DNA of 37,798 nucleotides from Prochlorococcaceae cyanobacterium ETNP18_MAG_14 (lineage in GTDB: Bacteria; Cyanobacteriota; Cyanobacteriia; PCC-6307; Cyanobiaceae): positions 1-37,798 of the forward strand of contig JASLWC010000009.1 in the NCBI GenBank assembly GCA_030741055.1. The letters run 5' to 3'. The translations under genes and the position numbers were made by a program. Positions 20,243 to 29,153 of this stretch are shown in pieces (the stretch's first letter is position 1; every line of letters begins with the position of its first letter). The notes beneath the pieces were generated by a model. The model was not told the origin of the DNA, did no database searches, and saw nothing but the letters and a program-made list of their open reading frames with translations.

Positions 20243-20944
20243 ATGCTTGCGCTGTTGCTTGTCTTCGCAGTAATCCACAGCGGTGGAGCAGCCCTACGCA
20301 GCTATGCCGAAGCACGAGTCGGAGCCAGAGCATGGCGATTGATCTTTGCCGCAGTCAGCGTCCCCTCAGCTGTGCTGGTGATTGGCTACTTCCTTGCTCA
20401 TCGCTACGACGGGCTACATCTCTGGAATCTGCAAGGGGTGCCAGGCATGGTGCCAATGATCTGGATACTCACAGCAATCAGCTTCCTATTTCTGTACCCC
20501 GCTACCTACAACCTGTTGGAAATTCCCGCTGTGCTTAAGCCGAAAGTGCGTCTTTATGCAACGGGAATCATCCGCATCAGTCGTCATCCCCAGGCAATTG
20601 GCCAGATCCTCTGGTGTTTCTCTCATGCGCTCTGGATTGGCAGCAGCTTCATGCTCGTCACTTGCGCAGGCCTGATTGGCCATCACCTCTTTGCTGTATG
20701 GCATGGCGATCGCAGATTAAAAACCCAATTCGGAGATGCTTTTGATGAGCTGCGAGATAACACCTCCGTATTTCCTTTTTTGGCGATACTCGATGGACGA
20801 CAACAATTGCCATGGCAAGAAGTTCTAAGGCCTGCCCAATTGGGCATAGCTATCGCCGTGGGCGTGTTTTGGTATTCCCATCGCTTCATCCCACTTGGGA
20901 GCGCAGCCTTTCTTTCCTCGAAGCTAGAAGGTGTTCTGAGCTGA
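20243..20944 (+). CDS. NnrU-family membrane protein, 15-cis-zeta-carotene isomerase (Z-ISO)-like
   Basis: Multi-TM protein with 'FAVIHSGGAALRSYAEARVGARAWRLIFAAVS', 'IIRISRHPQAIGQILW'; ORF track start is upstream of the likely start. Confidence 0.72.
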   Translation: MLALLLVFAVIHSGGAALRSYAEARVGARAWRLIFAAVSVPSAVLVIGYFLAHRYDGLHLWNLQGVPGMVPMIWILTAISFLFLYPATYNLLEIPAVLKPKVRLYATGIIRISRHPQAIGQILWCFSHALWIGSSFMLVTCAGLIGHHLFAVWHGDRRLKTQFGDAFDELRDNTSVFPFLAILDGRQQLPWQEVLRPAQLGIAIAVGVFWYSHRFIPLGSAAFLSSKLEGVLS

Positions 20945-20978
20945 ATTCCCTACACTCCCAGGAGCCTGCCTCAACCGG

Positions 20979-22991
20979 ATGCCCTCGGCTGCTGACATCG
21001 CCTGGTTAATCCCGGTGCTCCCCCTGCTAGGGGCCTTGGCCACAGGCCTGGGATTAATCAGTTTCAACCACACCATTAACCGCCTGCGCAAACCAGTAGC
21101 AGTAGTGCTGCTCAGCTGTCTAGGTGCTGCTGCAGTATTGAGCTATGCAGTACTCGCAGAGCAACTAGCAGGCGCGCCTCCTGTAACCCATCTATTTATC
21201 TGGGCTAGTGCCGGCAGTTTCACCCTGCCCATGGGTTATGTGATTGATCCACTTGGGGCAGTGATGCTTGCCCTGGTCACCACCATTGCTCTGCTGGTGA
21301 TGATCTACTCCCATGGCTATATGGCCCACGACAAGGGCTACGTGCGTTTTTTCACCTACCTAGCCCTGTTCAGTAGTTCGATGTTGGGACTGATTATCAG
21401 CCCAAATCTTCTCGAAATTTACGTTTTCTGGGAGCTAGTAGGGATGTGCTCATACCTACTGGTGGGCTTCTGGTACAACCGGGATGGAGCCGCCCATGCA
21501 GCCCAAAAGGCCTTTGTGGTGAACCGTGTCGGTGATTTCGGCCTGCTACTAGGCATTCTCGGCCTGTTCTGGGCTACTGGCAGTTTTGATTTCCAAGGCA
21601 TCGCCGATGGCCTATCTGATGCCATCACTAACGGCAGCGTGCCCGGCTGGGCAGCTCTGACGTTATGCCTATTGGTATTTATGGGGCCGATGGCGAAGTC
21701 GGCTCAATTCCCACTACATGTTTGGCTTCCTGATGCCATGGAAGGCCCGACACCAATTTCCGCCTTAATTCATGCTGCCACCATGGTGGCAGCTGGTGTA
21801 TTCCTCGTTGCCAGGCTCGATCCTCTTTACAGTCAATTCCCCGTAGTGGGTTTAGTGATCGCCATTATTGGCACGATCACCTGCTTTCTGGGAGCATCCA
21901 TCGCCCTCACCCAGATGGATCTAAAGAAAGGGCTTGCTTACAGCACAGTGTCTCAACTGGGATACATGATGCTTGCAATGGGCTGTGGTGCACCCGTTGC
22001 CGGCATGTTCCATTTAGTAACGCACGCCTTTTTCAAGGCAATGCTTTTCCTCTGCTCAGGTTCAGTAATCCACGCCATGGAAGACGTGGTGGGGCATGAA
22101 CCGATCCTCGCCCAAGACATGCGGTTGATGGGTGGCCTACGCAAGAAGATGCCGATCACATCGACCACATTCCTAATTGGCTGTATTGCGATCAGTGGCA
22201 TCCCACCCTTAGCAGGCTTCTGGAGTAAGGACGAAATTCTGGGGCAGGCATTCATGGCCTTCCCACTGCTCTGGCTTGTCGGCTTCCTAACAGCAGGGAT
22301 GACAGCCTTCTACATGTTCCGCCTCTACTTCCTGACCTTTGAGGGTCCATTCAAGGGAGACGATAAAGACCTGCAGAACCAACTTCTTTCTGCTGCCGGC
22401 AAAGGCATTGACGACGACCATCCACACCATGCCGGAGTACTGCATGAGTCCCCCTGGTCGATGACGATGCCATTAGCAGTCCTTGCTGTGCCCTCAGTGC
22501 TAATCGGTCTGCTCGGAACCCCATGGAACAGCCAGTTTGCAGCCCTGCTCAACCCCAAAGAGGCGCTTGAAATGGCCGAGACATTCAGCTGGAGTGAATT
22601 CCTCCCTCTTGCAGGTGCTTCCGTTGCGATCTCGACGGCAGGTATCAGCTTGGCGGTCTTGGCTTATTACCTACACCGCATCGATCTTGGCCAATTATTG
22701 GCCGCTCGCTTCCCCAGCATCAATTCCTTCCTCGCTAATAAGTGGTATTTAGATGAAATCAATGAAAAGCTCTTCGTACGTGGCAGTCGCAAACTGGCGC
22801 GAGAAGTGCTTGAAGTAGACGCAAAAGTAGTAGATGGTGTCGTCAACCTCACAGGCCTACTAACAATTGGCAGCGGTGAAGGCCTTAAGTACTTCGAGAC
22901 CGGACGCGCCCAGTTCTATGCCCTAATTGTGTTCGGTGGAGTAATAGCCCTGGTGGTGCTTTTCGGCGTTCTTGGCAGCCCTGTGAGCTAA
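20979..22991 (+). CDS. ndhF: NAD(P)H-quinone oxidoreductase subunit 5 (NdhF)
   Basis: 'YVFWELVGMCSYLLVGFWYNRDGAAHAAQKAFVVNRVGDFGLLLGILG', 'PLHVWLPDAMEGPTPISALIHAATMVAAGVFL'. Confidence 0.96.
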   Translation: MPSAADIAWLIPVLPLLGALATGLGLISFNHTINRLRKPVAVVLLSCLGAAAVLSYAVLAEQLAGAPPVTHLFIWASAGSFTLPMGYVIDPLGAVMLALVTTIALLVMIYSHGYMAHDKGYVRFFTYLALFSSSMLGLIISPNLLEIYVFWELVGMCSYLLVGFWYNRDGAAHAAQKAFVVNRVGDFGLLLGILGLFWATGSFDFQGIADGLSDAITNGSVPGWAALTLCLLVFMGPMAKSAQFPLHVWLPDAMEGPTPISALIHAATMVAAGVFLVARLDPLYSQFPVVGLVIAIIGTITCFLGASIALTQMDLKKGLAYSTVSQLGYMMLAMGCGAPVAGMFHLVTHAFFKAMLFLCSGSVIHAMEDVVGHEPILAQDMRLMGGLRKKMPITSTTFLIGCIAISGIPPLAGFWSKDEILGQAFMAFPLLWLVGFLTAGMTAFYMFRLYFLTFEGPFKGDDKDLQNQLLSAAGKGIDDDHPHHAGVLHESPWSMTMPLAVLAVPSVLIGLLGTPWNSQFAALLNPKEALEMAETFSWSEFLPLAGASVAISTAGISLAVLAYYLHRIDLGQLLAARFPSINSFLANKWYLDEINEKLFVRGSRKLAREVLEVDAKVVDGVVNLTGLLTIGSGEGLKYFETGRAQFYALIVFGGVIALVVLFGVLGSPVS

Positions 22992-23083
22992 TTCCAACCA
23001 CATTGTGTGTGTCATCGCCTATCTAGGCGATGCCAGAACGCCGAGTATTTCTACACTCCAACAAGTGCTGATAAGGCCCTTCC

Positions 23084-24757
23084 GTGTTGGAGCTTGCCGT
23101 AAGCGCACCCTTGGAAACTGGTGCACAACTGCTTACCAATGAGGTGAGAGCCAACTTCCCCTGGTTGAGCCTCTCAATCTTGTTCCCGATTGTGGGATCC
23201 CTGCTGGTGCCATTCATCCCCGATGACGGGGATGGCAAGCAGGTGCGTTGGTTTGCCCTCGGTGTAGCCCTGGTGACCTTTTTGATCACCGTAGGTGCCT
23301 ACCTGTATGGCTATGACCCCAGCCTGAGCGGTTTACAACTATCCGAACGTGTTAGCTGGCTACCTGATCTAGGCCTGACCTGGGCCGTTGGAGCTGACGG
23401 CCTCTCGATGCCGTTAATTCTGCTCACTAGTTTCATCACAGCTCTAGCTGTGCTGGCCGCCTGGCCGGTGACCTTCAAACCCAAGCTGTTCTTCTTCTTG
23501 ATACTGGCCATGGATGGCGGCCAGATCGCGGTTTTCGCCGTTCAGGACATGCTCCTGTTCTTCCTGGCCTGGGAGCTTGAACTGTTGCCGGTTTACCTAT
23601 TGCTGGCGATCTGGGGCGGCAAAAAGCGTCAATATGCGGCCACAAAATTCATCATTTATACCGCCGGCAGTTCACTGTTCATTCTGCTGGTGGCACTAGC
23701 TATGGGGTTTTTCGGCGGAGGCACCCCCAACTTTGAATACACCAACCTGGCCCAACAAAGCTTTAGCACTGGCTTCCAGCTGCTCTGTTACGCCGGATTG
23801 CTAATTGCCTTCGGCGTAAAGCTACCGATTGTGCCCCTGCACACCTGGCTACCAGATGCCCATGGCGAGGCAACGGCTCCAGTACACATGCTGCTTGCAG
23901 GGATCCTGCTGAAAATGGGCGGCTATGCGCTAATGCGCTTTAACGCTCAGCTACTACCAGAAGCGCATGCCCAATTTGCCCCGCTGCTAATCGTGCTGGG
24001 GGTGGTCAACATCATCTACGCCGCTCTCACCTCATTCGCACAGCGCAACCTCAAACGCAAGATCGCCTACAGCTCAATCAGCCACATGGGCTTTGTACTG
24101 ATCGGTATTGGCAGCTTCAGTGTTCTAGGAACCAGTGGCGCCATGCTGCAGATGATCAGTCATGGGTTGATCGGCGCCAGTTTGTTTTTCCTTGTAGGAG
24201 CCACCTACGACCGCACCCACACCTTGCAACTTGATGAGATGGGAGGTGTAGGTCAAAAAATGCGAATCATGTTTGCCCTATGGACCGTCTGCGCACTCGC
24301 CTCACTGGCTCTGCCAGGCATGAGTGGTTTCGTTTCTGAATTGATGGTTTTCGTTGGCTTTGCCACCGATGAGGCCTACACCCTGCCATTCCGAATTGTG
24401 ATTGCTGGATTAGCAGCGATCGGCGTAATCCTCACTCCGATCTACCTGCTTTCAATGCTAAGAGAAATCTTCTTCGGCAAAGAAAATGACCAACTTGTCT
24501 CCCATACCAATCTGGTTGATGCCGAACCACGCGAGGTCTACATCATCAGCTGCTTGCTAGTACCAATTATCGGCATCGGCCTCTACCCCAGGCTGATGAC
24601 AGATAGCTATACCGCATCCATACAAGCGCTAGTTAAGCGAGATGAGATAGCCATGCAACGCATCACAAAACCCTCAGCACTGCTGATTCGCAACACCTCC
24701 ATGGCTCCTGCTGTGATCTCCTCGCCAAGACTGCCAATGGCTCAATCGCACTCTTAA
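23084..24757 (+). CDS. ndhD: NAD(P)H-quinone oxidoreductase subunit 4 (NdhD)
   Basis: '[43 protein letters not shown]', '[33 protein letters not shown]'. GTG start. Confidence 0.96.
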   Translation: MLELAVSAPLETGAQLLTNEVRANFPWLSLSILFPIVGSLLVPFIPDDGDGKQVRWFALGVALVTFLITVGAYLYGYDPSLSGLQLSERVSWLPDLGLTWAVGADGLSMPLILLTSFITALAVLAAWPVTFKPKLFFFLILAMDGGQIAVFAVQDMLLFFLAWELELLPVYLLLAIWGGKKRQYAATKFIIYTAGSSLFILLVALAMGFFGGGTPNFEYTNLAQQSFSTGFQLLCYAGLLIAFGVKLPIVPLHTWLPDAHGEATAPVHMLLAGILLKMGGYALMRFNAQLLPEAHAQFAPLLIVLGVVNIIYAALTSFAQRNLKRKIAYSSISHMGFVLIGIGSFSVLGTSGAMLQMISHGLIGASLFFLVGATYDRTHTLQLDEMGGVGQKMRIMFALWTVCALASLALPGMSGFVSELMVFVGFATDEAYTLPFRIVIAGLAAIGVILTPIYLLSMLREIFFGKENDQLVSHTNLVDAEPREVYIISCLLVPIIGIGLYPRLMTDSYTASIQALVKRDEIAMQRITKPSALLIRNTSMAPAVISSPRLPMAQSHS

Positions 24758-24858
24758 CTCTTGAACAGAGAGTAAGAAACTTCGATCTTTCTCTTGACTC
24801 CGACCTGAACCAGAGCCAAGCATTCACACCTCACGTAGGTTTCGATTAATGGAGAGGC

Positions 24859-24942
24859 ATGTCCAGACAAAAACCAAACCGACCCCGCAATCCCGCTCGC
24901 ATGAATCTCATCAAGCGACAAAAACAAAGGCAAAACGGTTGA
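24859..24942 (+). CDS. Candidate small basic ORF, 27 aa: MSRQKPNRPRNPARMNLIKRQKQRQNG
   Basis: ATG preceded by GGAGAGG at short spacing; about one third of residues are Arg/Lys; lies in the 264-bp ndhD-scpA gap and is below the ORF-track cut-off. Confidence 0.4.
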   Translation: MSRQKPNRPRNPARMNLIKRQKQRQNG

Positions 24943-25021
24943 ATTGAAAAATCACATTATGACCAGCTGCGAAATATCCCCCTAGCATCAACACAACAAG
25001 ATCGATAGCTTATTAAATAGC

Positions 25022-25936
25022 GTGATCTTTGCCTTGCCGAATGATGGGCTAATTAAGGGTTCTGATTCAGGTGCCCGCCTTGCCATTCGTCTGCTGCAAG
25101 ATGCTGCAGAGCGAGGTGAACTGGATCCCTGGGATGTTGATGTGATTGCTGTTGTAGACGGCTTCCTCGATCAACTACGCCAGAGGATTGAGGTGCCTAG
25201 ACAAGTGGCCGTTCAAATACAAAGACAAGGCGGCAGCTATGAACAAGATTTAGCCGACAGCAGCGAAGCCTTTTTAGCTGCATCTGTATTGGTGGGCCTC
25301 AAAGCAGAGGTTCTAGAAGCCCAAACCTTCCCGCCAGAGCCTCTATTTGAGGAAGGATTTGAACCCGAATTATTAGAACAAGGTTGGCTGGATCCTAGTT
25401 TTGAACTTCCCAGGCGCCCTGAACGCCACCTAAAACGACGCCCGGTAGCACCACCACCCTTGCGACGTCCGGTGACCCTAGGGGAACTGATCGAACAACT
25501 GGAATCGATAGCAGAACAACTCGAATCCGACGAATTACAGCAGCGGCGGCGCCAACGACATAAACGCTATAGCGAGCGAGAGGCCATTGCTCAAGTCACT
25601 GCCTTAGCTCACAGAGAAAAGCTTCCCGAAACAACCGCGGCCCTGGGAGTATTCCTCAATGACTGGGAGCAGGCGCTGCATTGGGTTGATTTTGAACTCT
25701 TGATTGGTCAATGGGAACAGGCGGCTAATGCAGACTTGGATACTGATCGAGTGGGAGTGTTCTGGGCACTGCTATTTCTCTGCTCTCAAGGGAAAGTGGA
25801 GCTAACTCAGGAAGGATCCCTGTATGCCCCTCTTAGGCTCAAGCGCCTGCTATCTCCAGGCACTATTGCCCAACTGCCGCTTGCCAGCCTCAACGTGCCA
25901 GCTGCCACGCCGGCCAAGGCTGCGATGGCTGCCTGA
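25022..25936 (+). CDS. scpA: Segregation and condensation protein A family
   Basis: 'GARLAIRLLQDAAERGELDPWDVDVIAVVDGFLDQL', 'EAFLAASVLVGLKAEVL', C-terminal 'VFWALLFLCSQGKVELTQE'. Confidence 0.82.
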   Translation: MIFALPNDGLIKGSDSGARLAIRLLQDAAERGELDPWDVDVIAVVDGFLDQLRQRIEVPRQVAVQIQRQGGSYEQDLADSSEAFLAASVLVGLKAEVLEAQTFPPEPLFEEGFEPELLEQGWLDPSFELPRRPERHLKRRPVAPPPLRRPVTLGELIEQLESIAEQLESDELQQRRRQRHKRYSEREAIAQVTALAHREKLPETTAALGVFLNDWEQALHWVDFELLIGQWEQAANADLDTDRVGVFWALLFLCSQGKVELTQEGSLYAPLRLKRLLSPGTIAQLPLASLNVPAATPAKAAMAA

Positions 25937-25981
25937 GTTGACGTCTATGTTGTCTACTCGATCTGAGGCCTAACAACGCCA

Positions 25982-27160
25982 ATGAAGGCGATGATCTTGG
26001 CGGCCGGCAAAGGGACGCGCGTCCAGCCGATCACCCACGTGGTTCCCAAGCCGATGATTCCCATCCTTCAGAAACCCGTTATGGAGTTTCTGCTGGAACT
26101 GCTCAAGGAGCACGGGTTTAAGGAAGTGATGGTGAATGTGTCTCACCTGGCAGAAGAAATTGAGAACTACTTCCGCGATGGCCAGCGCTTTGGTGTAGAG
26201 ATCGCCTACAGCTTCGAGGGACGTATCGAAGATGGCGAACTTATCGGTGATGCCCTTGGTTCCGCTGGCGGCCTAAAAAAAATCCAGGATTTCCAGCAAT
26301 TTTTTGACGACACTTTTGTTGTGCTCTGCGGTGATGCACTAATTGATCTAGACCTTTCAGAGGCCGTAAGACGCCATCGTGCCAAAGGGGCTCTAGCCAG
26401 CTTGGTTACCAAACGAGTTCCTAAAGATCAAGTAAGCAGCTATGGCGTCGTTGTTACTGACAAAAACGACTGTGTTCAGGCATTCCAGGAAAAACCATCT
26501 ACTGATGAAGCACTGAGCGACACAATAAACACCGGTATCTATCTATTCGAACCCGAGATCTTCGATCACATTCCTTCTAACCAACCCTTCGATATTGGTT
26601 CAGACCTATTTCCAAAGCTGGTGGAGATGCAATTACCGTTTTTTGCTCTGCCAATGGATTTCGAATGGGTAGATATTGGCAAAGTCCCCGATTACTGGAG
26701 AGCCATTCGCAGTGTGCTGCAAGGAGAAGTTCGCCAAGTAAGTGTCCCTGGCAAAGAGGTGCGTCCTGGGATATATACAGGTTTAAACGTTGCCGCGAAT
26801 TGGGACAAGATCCATGTTGAGGGTCCAATTTATGTAGGTGGTATGACCCGAATAGAAGATGGAGCAACAATTATTGGCCCCTCAATGATCGGCCCTAGCT
26901 GTTGTATCTGCGAGGGAGCAACCATCGACAATTCGATCATCTTTGACTATTCCCGCATTGGGCCCGGAGTCCAACTGGTGGAAAAGCTGGTGTTTGGCCG
27001 TTATTGCGTTGGCAAAAATGGCGATCACTTTGACCTGCAAGAAGCAGCCCTTGACTGGCTAATTACCGATGCTCGGCGCCAGGATCTTATCGAGCCATCC
27101 CCTCAGCAGAAGGCCATGGCCGAACTACTTGGCACAGAACTCACACCAGCTCCAAACTGA
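25982..27160 (+). CDS. Sugar nucleotidyltransferase, mannose-1-phosphate guanylyltransferase-like
   Basis: 'MKAMILAAGKGTRVQPITHVVPKPMIPI', 'EWVDIGKVPDYWRA', left-handed beta-helix hexapeptides at the C-terminus. Confidence 0.88.
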   Translation: MKAMILAAGKGTRVQPITHVVPKPMIPILQKPVMEFLLELLKEHGFKEVMVNVSHLAEEIENYFRDGQRFGVEIAYSFEGRIEDGELIGDALGSAGGLKKIQDFQQFFDDTFVVLCGDALIDLDLSEAVRRHRAKGALASLVTKRVPKDQVSSYGVVVTDKNDCVQAFQEKPSTDEALSDTINTGIYLFEPEIFDHIPSNQPFDIGSDLFPKLVEMQLPFFALPMDFEWVDIGKVPDYWRAIRSVLQGEVRQVSVPGKEVRPGIYTGLNVAANWDKIHVEGPIYVGGMTRIEDGATIIGPSMIGPSCCICEGATIDNSIIFDYSRIGPGVQLVEKLVFGRYCVGKNGDHFDLQEAALDWLITDARRQDLIEPSPQQKAMAELLGTELTPAPN

Positions 27161-28058
27161 CTCCAGCCTGATCAAGAATCTGGGGGATACGCTGTTCGGC
27201 TTTAACAGCCATTAAATGAACACCCTGGGTAATAGCCAAGTAACTCTTGACCTGCTCAGCAGCAATTGCAATACCCTCCGCCGCTGGATCAAGCGCTTCA
27301 TCCAGCCGAGCTATCAATGACTCAGGAATACATGCTCCAGGTACAACCCGATTAATGAACAGAGCATTACGAGCTGATTTCAGCAAAAACACTCCCGCCA
27401 GCACAGGCAAGCCGAGAGGATTGGCCACCTGATTGCAAAAGAACTCGAGCACAGCGGCTTCCATCACCATTTGAGTCTGAAGAAAACGGGCACCAGCCTC
27501 CTTCTTTCGTTCCAGACGACGACGCAGACCACTCAAACTCTGGCAATTGGGATCAGCAGCGGCGCCAGCGAACAACGCAGTAGCTCCATCAGGTAGGAGA
27601 CCCGAAACGGGATCCTCAGCACGATTAAGGGCAGTCACCTGGCCAAGTAATTTCACCGACTCGTAGTCATGCACAGGTCGCGCTTCAGGTTGATCCCCAA
27701 CCCTGACCGGATCACCTGTGAGACAAAGCAGGTTACGAATACCCAGGGCATGTGCTCCCAACAGATCAGATTGCAGAGCTATACGATTGCGATCACGGCA
27801 AGCAAGCTGCAAAATTGGCTCCAAGCCGGCATCTAGTAGCAAACGGCAGAGAGCAAGGCTGCTCATACGCATTACTGCACGGCTGCCATCCGTGACATTG
27901 ATGGCATGAACCAAACCTTTCAAACCCTGGGCCATGGTTAAGGCATGGGAAGGATCCGCACCGCGAGGGGGCATGATCTCTGCAGTAATGGTCACAGCCC
28001 CGGCCTCAATGGAGCGCTGCAAAGCTGAACTCAAATCCCAATCCCCTTCACTAACCAA
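27141..28058 (-). CDS. metF: Methylenetetrahydrofolate reductase
   Basis: 'TAEIMPPRGADPSHALTMAQGLKGLVHAINVTDGSRAVMRMSS', 'LLCLTGDPVRVGD', 'QTQMVMEAAVLEFF'. Confidence 0.88.
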   Translation of the reverse strand: MVSEGDWDLSSALQRSIEAGAVTITAEIMPPRGADPSHALTMAQGLKGLVHAINVTDGSRAVMRMSSLALCRLLLDAGLEPILQLACRDRNRIALQSDLLGAHALGIRNLLCLTGDPVRVGDQPEARPVHDYESVKLLGQVTALNRAEDPVSGLLPDGATALFAGAAADPNCQSLSGLRRRLERKKEAGARFLQTQMVMEAAVLEFFCNQVANPLGLPVLAGVFLLKSARNALFINRVVPGACIPESLIARLDEALDPAAEGIAIAAEQVKSYLAITQGVHLMAVKAEQRIPQILDQAGVSLELV

Positions 28059-28121
28059 CTATGAGGGATCGATTGCCCTAAATCTGCGTAAGATGACAAG
28101 AGATCAGGAATAGGGGAGGAA

Positions 28122-28400
28122 ATGGTCACAGGCGATGTCCCCAGTTCAGTTCATATTTCCCTCTCCGCAAGGGAAATGGAAATCATTGTCCTGGTTGCCG
28201 ATGGTCTAACCAACCAGGAAATCGCTGAAAAGCTCACTATCAGCAAGCGAACTGTAGACAATCATGTCAGCAACATGTTCACCAAAACCGGTTCAAAAAA
28301 CCGGGTGGCTCTTCTGAATTGGGCCATGGATCACGGCAAAATCTGCCGCGATGGATTTAATTGCTGCTCCCTACCCAACGGCTCCGGCGCTGATTCCTAA
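28122..28400 (+). CDS. Short LuxR-type HTH regulator, PedR-like
   Basis: 'LSAREMEIIVLVADGLTNQEIAEKLTISKRTVDNHVSNMFTKTGSKNRVALLNWAMDHGKICRDGFNCC'; no receiver domain; Cys-rich C-terminus. Confidence 0.82.
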   Translation: MVTGDVPSSVHISLSAREMEIIVLVADGLTNQEIAEKLTISKRTVDNHVSNMFTKTGSKNRVALLNWAMDHGKICRDGFNCCSLPNGSGADS

Positions 28401-28542
28401 ACGCAACAACAACTGGCTCTGTTATAGGCAAAAGAGAGCATCCAGCGACCTCTAGTTCAAACAACTCGGCGTAGGCCATACAAACCTCACGATCGCGGCA
28501 AGTGACGCGGAGAATGCCATCGGTGTCATACAAACCAAGCAC
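28357..28542 (-). CDS. Small hypothetical protein (61 aa, GTG start)
   Basis: ORF 'LGLYDTDGILRVTCRDREVCMAYAELFELEVAGCSLLPI' looks like a genuine compact fold; same direction as CYTH; overlaps the 3' end of the PedR-like gene. Confidence 0.5.
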   Translation of the reverse strand: MLGLYDTDGILRVTCRDREVCMAYAELFELEVAGCSLLPITEPVVVAFRNQRRSRWVGSSN

Positions 28543-28632
28543 AACTTGCCTCCCGCAGCCTCAACTGCCCGAGCAGCCAGCCCATCTGGCTTGAACTATA
28601 AAGAAATCCTAAAGGAGCATGGGTTGTTTTGG

Positions 28633-29133
28633 CTAACCCAAGGAGTAATAAAGGCGCTTCTCTAGGGACCATTGATTAATTGGCGTGTGTGCCAGCGCTG
28701 CATTGCTCCATTGAGAAGCACTAGTCACCTCCTCCCCGCACCAATTGGGAACCTGTAAAGGCTCCTCAGCGCAGGGAAGTTCCACCTCGGCCAGCACAAG
28801 AGGAGAATTCTCAGCTTCAAAACAATCAACAACCCAATCGCCGCCATCGAGGCTCAGTTTGTAACGCGTCTTGGTGAGCCGATGAGGGGCCAAGCCCCAA
28901 AGGGCTTCTGCGTCTACCAGTGGAATCAAGTATTCGAACTCATGGCGAGCAATTCCCTCAGCAGGGGCCTTAAGGGTTAGCCAAGCCTGATCCATCGCAA
29001 TGATCCTGATCCTGACGGTAAATCCATGCAGGCTTGCGGCTAGGTAACCCTGGCGTAAAGGTTGAGCCGGCCCCGCCAAAGCCCGCCACTCTTCTCCAGT
29101 AACCAAAAATCGCCTCTCTATCTCCAAGCCCAT
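28633..29133 (-). CDS. CYTH-domain protein (triphosphate tunnel metalloenzyme family)
   Basis: N-terminal 'GLEIERRFLV', 'RIRIIAMDQAWLTLKAPAEGIARHEFEY', 'KTRYKLSLDGGDWVVDCFE', 'LAEVELP'. Confidence 0.9.
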   Translation of the reverse strand: MGLEIERRFLVTGEEWRALAGPAQPLRQGYLAASLHGFTVRIRIIAMDQAWLTLKAPAEGIARHEFEYLIPLVDAEALWGLAPHRLTKTRYKLSLDGGDWVVDCFEAENSPLVLAEVELPCAEEPLQVPNWCGEEVTSASQWSNAALAHTPINQWSLEKRLYYSLG

Positions 29134-29153
29134 CGCACTCAGCCAGAGGATGG

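Noticed and set aside
20706-20713. GCGATCGC (HIP1-like) octamer
   Set aside because: An isolated occurrence; no enrichment visible in the window.
28620-28640. TGGGTT/AACCCA hairpin at the CYTH 3' end
   Set aside because: Only a 6-bp stem with weak T-richness; possible terminator but not strong enough to call.
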